Assembly (NCBI GenBank): GCA_016718205.1
Contig: JADKEB010000017.1
Span: forward strand, 1 to 64,000
Source: Saprospiraceae bacterium
Lineage (GTDB): Bacteria; Bacteroidota; Bacteroidia; Chitinophagales; Saprospiraceae
Reading direction: 5' to 3'
Length of the DNA stretch: 64,000 nucleotides
Part shown: positions 1 through 9,228 of the stretch, piece after piece
Position numbering within the stretch: position 1 is the first letter of the stretch
How the letters are laid out: the number at the start of each line of letters is the position of its first letter
Made by a program: the position numbers and the translations under genes
The notes under the pieces: generated by a model
The model's database searches: none
Told to the model about the DNA's origin: nothing
The model's input: the letters and a program-made list of their open reading frames with translations, nothing else

Positions 1-1664
1 AACAATGAAATCCTGAAGTTTCAGCTTCCTTTGTCTAGAAGGCATCTATAGACAATGCTTTGCATTGTTTAGAAGCTTTATTTGTTATAGGCGTATCGAT
101 TGAAGATGCAACATCCAGTCTGCTCCCCATTTACAATAACTTGCCTACGAGGCTGGAAATCGAAAAATGGAGATGAGTGGAGTGATTTTGTAGATGATAG
201 ATGCTAATGATGATATAGAATCCTTCAGGATGGCCATGGATTTTGCTGAGCAGCAGGCAGGACACAGGGAAAAGTTGTAATCATTTCTGATTTTATGCAG
301 ACCGACTTGCCCGAACAGAATTAAATCATGCACTTGCAGACATTATCAACAAACATAAGGTCAAAACAAGTCATCGGCATTGGAAATACAGTGGAATACC
401 TGAAGGGATTTCTTAATCAAGGGGATATCTCATTTCAGCATTTTGTAACAACTGAAAACTTTTTGAGCAAGTTCATGAATTAGATCTATCTCAAATGATG
501 ATTTTGTTGAAAGGGGCCTGAATGTTCAAACTGGAAAAGATTGTCGATTTTCTTTTCAGAAAAGATACATACAGCGACCTCTTGAAACCGATCTTCAGGC
601 GTTAGGCACAACCTCAGGTTTTTTCTCAATACGTAAAAAAGGAAAACTAAAATCATCGCTGTCATCAAAGCATCAGCTATGGAAGCGGAAGCAAGAACTT
701 CGCCAAATTTCTCGAGCTATAGAAAGGTAGCACATGTAGCAGTAGCCTATATTGACGAAGGCATCCAATTGAGGAAAGCTGAACACAATTACCTATAATG
801 GTACTGAATCCCGATCGCAACAGCGTCAATGATATGGCCAACTATGATCCGGAACGGAAGTGTACAGCAATGAACAATTAAGAGAAATGATAGATTATTT
901 AAAATTGGCCAATAAATCAAACTTTAAAATCCACATCAAGATAGATACGGGCATGCACAGAATGGGGTTTAGGGAGTGATGATATTCCCTTATTAACAGA
1001 GCAACTTGAAAATACCCGATTGATAAAGGTGGCTTCTGTGTTCAGTCACCTCAGCAGCCGTGGAAGATGCTGGTGATGATGCATTCACAGAATATCAGGT
1101 AGCACTTTTGAACAAACATTTTGAAACCCTTGCCAGCATTGGGATATCGACCACTTAGCATATTCTCAATTCTGCAGGCATTGTCCGGTTTCCCGCAATA
1201 CCATTTTGACATGGTCAGATTAGGATTGGGTTTGTATGGAATAGATAGCACCGGTATTTTGACCGAACAGCTTGAAAAAGTACACACCTAAAGGCTAATG
1301 TGATTCAGATAAAGGATGTGGGTAGGGATGCCTTCATAGGATATAATAGGAGTGTCAGGTATCAAAGTTGGGGAAAATAGCTGTCACTAACATAGGATAT
1401 GCCGACGGTCTGCTTCGAAATTCCGGTAACGGGCGATATAGTGTCAGTATCCATGGGGTCGATTTTCCGATCATTGGTAATGTTTGTATGGATTTAACGA
1501 TCATCGACATAGGTGGAGGAGTTGATATAAAAGTCGGGGATGAAGCAGTGATCTTCGGCAAAGATAAACCTGTCGGAACTCGGCATGAGTTTTCAGGCAC
1601 GATCCCGTATGAGATATTGAGCAGGATTTCCAACAGGATCAAACGGCTGTATATTCAGGGTTGA
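1..1664 (+). pseudogene. Bifunctional MurF / alanine racemase, 3' part, many frameshifts
   Basis: Peptidoglycan precursor enzyme. Pieces in all three plus frames together resemble the C-terminal end of MurF (around 480-550) followed by a full alanine racemase. Visible racemase landmarks are the PLP-lysine segment AVIKASAYGSG (about 655-690), the KIDTGMHRMGF segment (about 940-970) and the C-terminal part with NIGYADGL and GNVCMDL, which is open from 1368 to the stop at 1664. MurF-Alr fusions are common in Bacteroidota. Indels occur roughly every 50-100 bases, yet the codons between them stay conserved and the C-terminus is intact. This fits sequencing errors at an assembly end better than old decay, because the enzyme is normally essential. 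The 5' end lies outside the window. Confidence 0.8.
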
Positions 1665-2113
1665 GAGTATGTTTAAAGTTTCATCATTTGGCTCCAAGCG
1701 GCAAATTTAATTTTCTGTTGCGTTATATTTTTGCGGTACCGCGTCAAGCTACGTTTGAGCAACCAGCTATATACGGTATTCGCTGCGAGCCGGACTGAAT
1801 GGTAAAGCAAAATCGTGATACGAAATCACGATTTAATGAAAGGAACCAAGCAAGCCCGCTACCCTCATTCCCACAAATCGTGGCAAGCTCTCTGAAGAGC
1901 CTGTCAAGCTATGCTTGAGACGACCTACGCTATTCCCATTTGATTGGATGGGTGGTTTTCACAGTTCCTTTACTTCGACTACGCTTCAGTACAACGTGTT
2001 ATCGAGTAAAAATTTTACTCGATTCTCGTCCAAAAGACGAGACCACTCAGTCATCTTACATAAAAATTAAATTTGAACACTTTCGCTCAAACATGAAAAT
2101 TTAAACATACTCT
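1664..2113. repeat. MITE-like element, AGAGTATG family, copy A (long form)
   Basis: It begins AGAGTATGTTTAAA and ends with the inverse, TTTAAACATACTCT. Its ends match elements at 42303-42615 and 45033-45293, but it lies in the opposite orientation to them. It is longer (450 bp) because its middle carries an extra segment (about 1855-1935) containing a GGCAAGCTC-type palindrome that also occurs near 63690-63735. It sits between the racemase stop and the terminator at 2118, so the whole gap to the next gene is repeat. No ORF of substance. Confidence 0.8.
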
Positions 2114-2117
2114 TAAT

Positions 2118-2149
2118 AAAAGCCTGATGGATGACAACCAGGCTTTTTT
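2118..2149 (+). terminator. Rho-independent terminator, possibly bidirectional
   Basis: Stem AAAAGCCTG / CAGGCTTTT with a 12-nt loop followed by Ts. It lies between the convergent racemase gene and the DUF6249 gene and could serve both. Confidence 0.75.
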
Positions 2150-2168
2150 CCATTTCTTTTCCGATTGA

Positions 2169-2523
2169 CTATACCATATCTTCCGGATCTTTAATTCTTT
2201 CCTTGCTTACCTCCTCGATGTAGAAGTGATAGATGATGAGTGACATCCCACCTAAAACAAGGATGCTTACAAAAACTCCTGTCGGTTCTGTATGGAGAAT
2301 GCTGTCAACGATCATACCTATGAGTAGACCCAATCCTACAGATAAAAGAAACAGTCCTACTTTTAATGATCCGTTTGATTCTCCATCTTTCTCATCAAAT
2401 ATTCTGGCTGTTCTGCCGGAATTGATAAGTGCCATTCTTTCTGTATGCCGGGTTTTAAAAAGTTACAATCAACACAATTAGTGTGATAAAGAGACCAATT
2501 GTTGCAATAATTTGAGATGCCAT
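2169..2523 (-). pseudogene. DUF6249-like small membrane protein, one frameshift
   Basis: Membrane protein of unknown function. Two frames join: the first starts at ATG 2523 (MASQIIATIGLFITLIVLIV, an N-terminal membrane helix) and runs into a stop just after a TTTTT run. The second carries 88 residues with two further hydrophobic segments (LFLLSVGLGLLIGMIV and VFVSILVLGGMSLIIY). Removing one T from the run (about 2454-2458) joins them into one protein of about 117 aa with the typical DUF6249 layout of one helix, a short basic stretch and two helices. This is a homopolymer-type indel like others in the first 6 kb. Confidence 0.65.
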
Positions 2524-2598
2524 AATTTGTTAAATTTTATTTGTTTAATTTATTACGGCACGGTGAGATGTTGGTTGCAGTTTTGGTAGACTTTGTTT

Positions 2599-2710
2599 CA
2601 ATGTCGTTTAGATAAAGTGTTTTTTATTTGTTTTTACCCATCCCTAAATCCTTCCTAGAAGGGCTTAGGGAAGGAAGGACTTCATAATTTAGCCTTATCT
2701 AAACGATATT
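2599..2710. repeat. MITE-like element, GTTTAGATAA family, copy 1
   Basis: 112 bp with terminal inverted repeats CAATGTCGTTTAGATAA and TTATCTAAACGATATTG. Related elements lie at 27649-27780 and 56463-56563. The interior contains a CCTTCC/GGAAGG imperfect palindrome. Non-coding. Confidence 0.8.
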
Positions 2711-2775
2711 GGATTTATTGAAAAAAACCTGCACAGACGAAAACCAATTTCTTTGGACATTATTGACAATCTGTG

Positions 2776-3223
2776 TTATTCTTTTTTATGGTTTTTTCTC
2801 CTTTCCTTCACACCTGAAATCAACTTTTCTTTAAACTCTTTTTCTGCTCTGTACAGCCTGGCAATTTTTTTGGCTGGAATAGCCGATTTCATTTTTTGAA
2901 TATACTTTTTCTGTATTTCGATCTCTTTTGATCTGCCATCGAGCATTTTTATGAGCATGTCTTCAGCTTCTTTGTCATTCAAGTCTCTTTTAAATTGTAT
3001 GTCAAGAGATGATTTAAGCTGTTCAAGTTCTGTATGATATGCATTGTACAATGGCCAGAATTTCTGAGCTTCTGACTCACTGAGATCGAGTTGATTGGTG
3101 ATATATGCTACTCTTTGAGCATTTATTTTATCCTTCACCCTTTTTTGACTTGGGTTTCTGAGCATTGATGGTATAAAACCCCAAAAGGGCAAACATCAAA
3201 ATTGAAATTTTAATTTTATTCAT
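2776..3223 (-). pseudogene. Spy/CpxP-like periplasmic protein, one frameshift
   Basis: Probable exported helical protein. The first frame begins at ATG 3223 and encodes a clear signal peptide (MNKIKISILMFALLGFYTINAQ). The rest, in the next frame, is a charged, coiled-coil-like helical protein with a LDLSESEAQKFWPLYNAY segment. That pattern is typical of the small Bacteroidota proteins encoded beside ECF sigma factors, which resemble the Spy/CpxP stress chaperones. The shift lies in an A/G-rich stretch near 3130-3150. It is third in a minus-strand series after the sigma factor and anti-sigma-like gene, suggesting a stress-response operon. Exact function unknown. Confidence 0.6.
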
Positions 3224-3312
3224 GACATTAATTTTAGTATGTAATATAAATAGGTTAAAGTGTTTAAAAATAATTTTATTTATGACTACGTGGTGCGTGG
3301 TAGATAATCTTT

Positions 3313-3863
3313 TTAAAAATCAATTTCGCTATCCATCCATGTTGTTTCATCTTCTATTTGATCAAGGTTAAGCTCATCCATTACGATGTTTCTTCTTCAG
3401 ACAGGCCTTGCTGATAAGCATATTGATATCATATTCACCAATGTTATCATGGATATATTCAAATATTCTGCGGTATCACCTGTAGCCAAAGCGAGACCTG
3501 CATCAGGTTTTTCAATTCTGGTAAAAACAAAATAGCTGTCAAAACAAAAGTCAGAACCGCAGCTATGCTCAGGATCTGATTTCTATATTTAAAAAAATAC
3601 TGATCACATTTTGACTTTTTTGATGCCTTATGAAGCTGACCGGACTTTTTTAGAATTTCGTTTTCTACTATTTCAAAATATCCATCCGGTACTGAAGGCT
3701 TCGTTTCGTAAACCGATCAGGTTCAGCTGACTCATGATTTTTTCTTCCACATCTTCCAGATATCCTTCAGGCAAGTTGTATGGATTCACTTTTGGCAGCC
3801 CGGATAGAATAGGTGCCAGTTTTCCTAATTCTTCTTTACTTCTGATGTATATTTTTGATCCAT
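3313..3863 (-). pseudogene. Anti-sigma-like single-pass membrane protein, frameshifted
   Basis: Predicted partner of the ECF sigma factor. Starts at ATG 3863, just after the reconstructed sigma stop. Joining frames gives about 184 aa: a cytoplasmic part with two PEGYLE/PDGYFE motifs, a membrane helix (ILSIAAVLTFVLTAILF) and an acidic tail ending MDSEIDF at stop 3313. Duplicated P-x-G-Y-(L/F)-E motifs before one helix are common in proteins encoded next to Bacteroidota ECF sigma factors. Function is inferred from position. At least three indels break the frame. Confidence 0.55.
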
Positions 3864-3866
3864 TTT

Positions 3867-4442
3867 TTACTCTACATTTGATTTTAAAAAAATCTTCTAT
3901 TTTTTTTTACGGCATGATGATAAGCAGCCTTTAAAGCTCCTTCGCTGGTTTCTGTGATCTCCGACATATCCTTATACGACATTTCGTCATAGTACCTTCA
4001 TATTAAAACAAGTCTTTGTTTTTCAGGGAGACTCTGAATGGCAATCTGAAGGAGATTTAGTATTTTGGCAGAATCCATGAGGCTTTCACCAGCGGATTTG
4101 AAATAAACCATTTCATTCATCTCAATGGTCGTTCTTGTTTTTTATTTTTTTAATAAAATTCAGACTTTCATTGGTGGCAATCCTGAACATCCATGTGTAC
4201 AGTGATGATTGCTGCTGAAAACCTTCGATATTTCTTACCACCTTCATGAATGTATTTTGTAATACATCGTCTGCATCATCATGGTGCTGTACTAACCTTC
4301 TTATGTGCCAGTATAGCTTTTCTTTAAACTTTTGTACGAGCATACGATATCCCTGATTGCGCAGCTCAGGAGTGGATATCATTGAATAAATCTCAAAATC
4401 TTCCGGTATTTTCAAATTCTGAATATTATGCTCATTGGACAT
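3867..4442 (-). pseudogene. ECF-family RNA polymerase sigma factor, frameshifted
   Basis: Sigma-70 family extracytoplasmic-function regulator. The first 106 residues (4442-4122) contain region 2: HHDDADDVLQNTFMKVVRNIEGF and YTWMFRIATNESLNF. Region 4 follows in other frames, with SLPEKQRLV, YDEMSYKDMSEI and GALKAAYHHA, and a likely end KKIEDFLKSNVE at stop 3867 once one T is removed from a T run. Reconstructed length about 190 aa is normal. Indels near 4130, 3990 and 3895. The stop almost abuts the ATG of the anti-sigma-like gene, so they form an operon. Confidence 0.75.
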
Positions 4443-4499
4443 GATGCACCTTTAAAGGTTTAAATCCAATTGTAAAAAAAAGATGATTTTTGTTTGAAA

Positions 4500-6330
4500 T
4501 CACATCATTTCTGCCAATTCAAACCACTTTTCTTCTTTTTTTCGGCAAGTTGATCTGTGATTTGATCAAGTTCTTTGATAGCTCCATGATTCTTTCAGGA
4601 CTTAGCGATGCATCTTCAAATGTGGAAGTAATTTTGGCCTTCTTTTCTTCCAGTTTTTTGATTTCCTTTTCCAATCTGGCAAAATCTTTTCTCTGCTCAA
4701 AGGATGCTTTTCCTTTGGATAGATCTTCTGCTTGTGTCGCACCTGAGGCAAGAGATTTTGATTCTTGTTTTTCGCGTTCTTCTGTTTTTTTGAGTTCCCT
4801 GTATTCAGAATATGTATAGTTGTAATCACTGATCACACCATTGCCTTCCAATATGAACAAATGATCTACCAACTTATCCATAAAGTACCGGTCATGGGTG
4901 ACTATGATCAGACATCCCGGAAAATCCAACAAATACTCTTCCAGAACATTGAGTGTGATGATATCGAGACGTCATTGGTTGTTCCGTCGAGAATAGAAAC
5001 TAGGTTTTCATCAGGATGTTGAGCAGGTATGTCTTTCTGCTTTTTCGCCACCACTCAGCTGAGAAACCAAATCCTTTGTTGTGGCTGGAAAAGGAATTTT
5101 CCAATATAGACTCTGAGAAAGTTTGAACTTTGTCAAGTGGAATATACTCTGCAATATCTCTGATCACATCTATCACCATTTTGTCTTCATTGACTATCAA
5201 TCCATCCTGGGTATAATATCCAAAGACGATGGTGTCACCCACTACTATTTTTCCGCCATCGGAGGACCGTTGGGTTATTATTTTTAAAATGTCGACTTGC
5301 TTGTTCCGTTAGCGCCGACAATGCCTATACGTTCGCCTTTTTAAATTTGTATGTGAATCCATCCAGTATTCTTTTATCACCAAAACTTTTACGATGGAGT
5401 GGGCTTCCGTGATTTTTGACCCCAATCTGATGCAGCAATATTTATTTTCATCTCATCATCATTGAGACGTACCTGAGCTTTTTTTTTATGTCGTAGAAAT
5501 CATCAATTCGGGATTTAGCTTTTGGTGCTACGAGCTTGTGGTTGACGTGCATCCAGTCCAGTTCTTTGAAAGTTTTTGGTTTTTCGAGATTGATGGCATC
5601 ATTGATTATTCTCGCTTCTCTTTTTCATATGTATTGTGAGTAGTTGCCTGATACATATAGGTCTGACCATTGTCCAGCTCTATGATTTCATTGCATATGC
5701 GCCCGGGAAATACTCTCGTCATGCGTCACCATAAAAAGTGTCAGATTGGTTGCTGTAGGAAGTTTTCCAGCCATTCGATCTATCTCTATATCCATTCAGT
5801 GGTTGGTTGGTTCGTCGAGATGAGAAAATCAGGCTCTTCAATCAGTATTCGCCAATGCAAGTCTTTTTCTTGATCACCTGACATTTCTCCTGCCCTTTGA
5901 TTAAAATCTGTAATTTTGAGTTTGTTGAGGATTTCATGGATCCGTGATTCCAGATCCCATGCTTTCAGGTCTTTGATGGTGGTTATACATTTCTGGAGTA
6001 AAGCTTCATCTTGGAAGTCAGTGCTTTTCGTAATCCCACACAGCAACAATGGCTTCATTGTCCGTATCAAAATAGTCTCCAATGCAGGGCATTTGGGTCA
6101 AATACAGGATCTTGTTTGAGGATGGCTGCTTTGATCTTTTTGATATGGTAATCTTAGCGTTTTCTCCATCTGATCCTTCTTCACCTCCGATCACTTTTAG
6201 TAAAGTTGTTTTACCACTATCGTTTTTTGCGATAGAGGCACTTTTGTCGCCTTTGCTGATAGAAAGGTTTACATTTTTAAAGAGGACTTTCCTAGGAGCG
6301 ACTGACATTTTCCAGGAGTGAGCATTGCAT
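4500..6330 (-). pseudogene. ABC-F family ATPase (Uup-like), heavily frameshifted
   Basis: Soluble tandem-ATPase protein that acts on ribosomes; not a transporter. Start ATG 6330 (reading LLENVSRS). Visible pieces: first Walker A as AKNDSGKTTLL, signature region SGDQEK (normally SGGQ), EEPDFLI, then the second ATPase domain ending in VTHDRYFMDKLVDHLF (4930-4870) and a C-terminal coiled coil (KGKASFEQRKDFARLEKEIKKLEEK) ending LAEMM at stop 4500. About 610 residues in total, normal for Uup. At least eight indels, several of them compensating within 10-40 bases, which is unlike neutral decay. A short, less damaged copy of its 5' end lies at 19488-19558. Confidence 0.75.
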
Positions 6331-6617
6331 TTTTTTTTGATTTTCGGGGGCAAAATAGTAAATTTTTTGCACTCATGGGATGTATCCCTAAATTGAATTT
6401 TTATAAAAATTACTTTTTGTTTAACCCATCCCTGAAGGGACAAAAGGAATTTTAGAACCATTGAATGAAAAAAGGATATACTTTACCTTTGATGGTCACA
6501 GAAGGCATCTACGATCCTGTATTTTACGAATCTGTAATTCAAAAGAAAAGACGCTAAATGAATCAACATGACTTAGATATCAACAGTAATAAAATCGATG
6601 AGCATATGGAAAAGAAA

Positions 6618-6654
6618 AATAGCGCATCACAGATCGATGCTGCGATGCGCTATT
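6618..6654. repeat. 37-bp palindromic hairpin, copy 1
   Basis: Arms AATAGCGCATC and GATGCGCTATT pair perfectly. A same-length relative with arms AATAACGCATC and GATGTGCTATT lies at 52482-52518. Confidence 0.6.
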
Positions 6655-6691
6655 ATTGTTGTTTTTGGTATAATGACGGCATTATAAAAAC

Positions 6692-6848
6692 GGCTCTGTT
6701 ATTGTTGAAAGATGAATATTGATTGAAATCGTAAAAATTTAATGGTAATATCGGATTTCTGGGCATGTAATTTACTATTAATTATTAATTTACATAAATC
6801 ATTGATTAATAGCAATTCTACCTGTCATATATTTACTTAAACAGAGCC
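6692..6848. repeat. Possible GGCTCTGTTA-bounded MITE, divergent
   Basis: Starts GGCTCTGTTA and ends AACAGAGCC, 157 bp, almost the same length as the copies at 26819-26976 and 48963-49121. The interior is unrelated, so only the ends and size support it. Confidence 0.4.
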
Positions 6849-6918
6849 ATAAAAACTTAAAGCAAGTGGTAGCTGTCCTAAATTCCGATTTTACGGGAAA
6901 ACTGGTTCTTCCCTCTGA

Positions 6919-7500
6919 CTACCTTACTTCAAATGCATAACCTCCTTCTTTATTAAAAGTATCTTTACCAACAGTATCAATATAGAATGGAATTCCATTT
7001 GGATAAATGTAATTTTTGACCAATTCATAATTTCCGTCTGATTGTTGCCTGAAATCGATATATACCAACATTCCGGCATCTTTTCTTCTTGCTTTATCAG
7101 GTAGATAATGATCAACAAACATATTTTGGACATACATACAACATGTATCACTAAATTCAAAAAAGTATGGATCCTTGACATTTTCTTCTACCCGATATAA
7201 ACGCACAGCAGGCAAAAAATCCTTAAAATCTTTTAAATCGTAAACCTTCCCATCTGCTTCATCCTTCATCTTACTGCTAAATTCAAAATTGATGAATATT
7301 GTATCTCCTTTTTGCAATATTTTATTAGTACTAACTGTACTCACTGGTACAAAAAATTGATAAGGTTTTACAGTGGTACACTCCTCATGAATGATTGTTG
7401 CAATAGGTCCACATGAAAAACAACCAACTATACCAACAATCCCAAAAATCGTCGGGAATTTAGATAAAGTTCCCATTTCAATTGATTTACTTGTTTCCAT
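6919..7500 (-). CDS. Hypothetical exported or lipid-anchored protein
   Basis: Unknown function, 193 aa. After a polar start there is one hydrophobic segment (FPTIFGIVGIVGCFSCG, residues 15-31) with cysteines that might be a lipobox or a membrane anchor. The rest is soluble with no family I recognise. Its ATG overlaps the stop of the HlyD-like gene (TAATG), so the two are translationally coupled and probably act together at the envelope. Codon use looks like its neighbours. It could be a replacement partner for the missing C-terminal half of the HlyD-like protein, but that is speculation. Confidence 0.6.
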   Translation of the reverse strand: METSKSIEMGTLSKFPTIFGIVGIVGCFSCGPIATIIHEECTTVKPYQFFVPVSTVSTNKILQKGDTIFINFEFSSKMKDEADGKVYDLKDFKDFLPAVRLYRVEENVKDPYFFEFSDTCCMYVQNMFVDHYLPDKARRKDAGMLVYIDFRQQSDGNYELVKNYIYPNGIPFYIDTVGKDTFNKEGGYAFEVR

Positions 7501-8189
7501 TAAAAATTGTAATTATCAAATAGGTTGTTTATTTGTGCTGGTGTATTTGAAGTTGTATTAATATGAACGTTTAAATACCTATTGCGAAGTTGTTGCATTG
7601 TTATCGTAAGGGGCAATGATGAAAAGTACTGCCCATCAGTAAAACAACAAACATTATCATCATAACCTGATAAGTCCCCAAGACGCCTTTGGTCTGACAA
7701 GTCTAACCGTTCATATTTGAGTTTTGCATACCTTACCTTACTTTCCAGTTCGGATTTTTGTGCCAGAAATTTAAAATATTCATCCCTGAAAACCGGGTTA
7801 GTTGGTATAGCACCTATTCCCGTTAAAATTAAATCCAGTTCTTTAAAATTTTGTTTGTGCGTGGTTAATAATTCTTGATTATGCGCTTTTTCACTCTCAA
7901 GATTTTCTACCGTGATTACAATCAATGTATCACCTTTATTCACAACTTTGTTTGATTTCATAGCCACAGATATTACCCTGCCACTTACAATCGAAGTAAT
8001 CGGAACATTATCATACTTACTTCTTATGATACCCCTGCTCTGTGTACTAATATCAATATAAATAAAAGGCAGTGATGCCATCGAAGTTATCAAGCTTACC
8101 ACCACTAATATATATATAGAAAGCGATTTGCTCCTATTTTTTTGAATCAAATTTTCAATAGTATGTACAGGGTCTGCAGAAAAATTCAT
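7500..8189 (-). CDS. Short HlyD-like membrane fusion protein
   Basis: Periplasmic adaptor-type protein, 229 aa. Residues 24-46 form one inner-membrane helix. Residues 50-95 form the first half of a biotinyl-lipoyl domain (VSGRVISVAMKSNKVVNKGDTLI). Residues 95-160 look like the start of the alpha-hairpin (SEKAHNQELLTTHKQNF, KSELESKVRYAKLKYER). Adaptors of this family in peptide/bacteriocin exporters usually run to about 400 aa; here the returning hairpin, second lipoyl half and beta-barrel are missing and the last 65 residues are unlike the family. No ABC exporter or outer-membrane factor is nearby. Either a degenerate adaptor or a specialised one working with the overlapping downstream protein. 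Confidence 0.65.
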   Translation of the reverse strand: MNFSADPVHTIENLIQKNRSKSLSIYILVVVSLITSMASLPFIYIDISTQSRGIIRSKYDNVPITSIVSGRVISVAMKSNKVVNKGDTLIVITVENLESEKAHNQELLTTHKQNFKELDLILTGIGAIPTNPVFRDEYFKFLAQKSELESKVRYAKLKYERLDLSDQRRLGDLSGYDDNVCCFTDGQYFSSLPLTITMQQLRNRYLNVHINTTSNTPAQINNLFDNYNF

Positions 8190-8400
8190 GAATCGGTATG
8201 TTAACGCAAATTAACATACTAAATTTCAACAAAACTATAATAATAAAGAATAAATGGTAATAAAATGTAATTAATTATTCTATATAAGAATATTTGTATG
8301 ATAGGGACTATCAATCTAAGCCTATCCTGATCATAACATATTATCATTGGGATGATAGCCATTGTCTACTTATATAATTGAAAAATAAATTCTCGTCGGT

Positions 8401-8440
8401 AAAAAAAAAGCCCGACTCGAATGAAATCAAGTCAGGCTTT
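8401..8440 (-). terminator. Rho-independent terminator after skp
   Basis: On the minus strand the arms GCCTGACT and AGTCGGGC pair (one G-U) and are followed by a long T run. It lies 25 bases beyond the skp stop. Confidence 0.85.
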
Positions 8441-8464
8441 TATTTTTATCACAGCAAGGGCTCA

Positions 8465-8971
8465 TCAGGGAATACCTAATTTTGATTTCAATACTGTCAT
8501 CAGATTTTCAGAATCCGCGGCATGAAGTATCATACCTGGTGCAGAATCAAAGATGATGGTATATCCACCTTCTTTGCCCATTTTTTCAATTTCGGCCTTG
8601 ACCTTATCGATGACAGGCTTGTATAGTTCTTCTTTCTTAGCTGCCACTTTTTGCTGGATTTCAACTTCATATTTTTTGATTTCATCCTGCTTGGCTACTA
8701 GTACAGATTCCTTCTGCTGCATCTGCACCTTAGAGAGGGTACCACCATTGGCTTCATTCATGTAGGCTTTGTATTCTGTTTCAAACTTTATCACCATTTG
8801 TTCTCCCTTTGATACAAGGTCATTTTGAAAAGCTTGTATCTGATTGTCTGCCAGTTTCATTTCGGTCATGTTGCTCAATAACTCCTGAGTATTGACATAA
8901 CCAAACTTCTGAGCATCAGTAGAATAAAAAGTAAACATTGATAACAGAATTGTAAAAAGTGCGTATTTCAT
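8465..8971 (-). CDS. skp: OmpH/Skp family periplasmic chaperone
   Basis: Holds unfolded outer-membrane proteins in the periplasm for delivery to the Bam complex. 168 aa: signal peptide 1-20 (cleavage after TDAQ), the family start KFGYVNTQELL, then a long charged coiled-coil region (50-125, ending EIQQKVAAKKEELYKPV) and the closing GYTIIFDSAPGMIL typical of the OmpH family. It follows bamA and uppS in the same direction, the usual Bacteroidota order, and ends in a strong terminator. Gene name by family; no direct test of function. Confidence 0.9.
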   Translation of the reverse strand: MKYALFTILLSMFTFYSTDAQKFGYVNTQELLSNMTEMKLADNQIQAFQNDLVSKGEQMVIKFETEYKAYMNEANGGTLSKVQMQQKESVLVAKQDEIKKYEVEIQQKVAAKKEELYKPVIDKVKAEIEKMGKEGGYTIIFDSAPGMILHAADSENLMTVLKSKLGIP

Positions 8972-9228
8972 TTTGTTTAAGTTGTTTTTAAAATTTTAAC
9001 GTTTGTTTTGAAACCAGATAATTAATGTATAAGTTACTAAGATTTTTTGTTTAACTAAATTTTAATATTATTGTGTGTATAGCAAATTGCACAAATTAAT
9101 AAGAGCCCTTCTTTGTCCTCTATCCCTAAAGAGCCTGTCAAGCTCGGCTTGAGACGATCCACCTAAATCTTCTAGCACTTATTGTCCAATTCATTTAATA
9201 ATATTAAGTCAATTTGTAATACACACTA
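8972..9228. other. Intergenic 257 bp with short palindrome repeat
   Basis: AT-rich. Around 9122-9162 it holds AGAGCCTGTCAAGCTCGGCTTGAGACGA, split here as AGAGCCTGTC then AAGCTCGGCTTGAGACG, a relative of the palindromes near 1890-1935 and 63690-63735. It may form a hairpin in the bamA-skp transcript. Confidence 0.5.

Larger units (their letters stand above)
6331..6918. other. Intergenic, 588 bp, repeat fragments
   Basis: No convincing gene. It holds a partial GGGTGTATCCC-type repeat end (about 6345-6440), a 37-bp palindrome (6618-6654) and a GGCTCTGTTA-bounded block (6692-6848). The first 60 bases resemble the sequence upstream of the ABC-F fragment at 19558, so they are probably its native leader. 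Confidence 0.5.
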
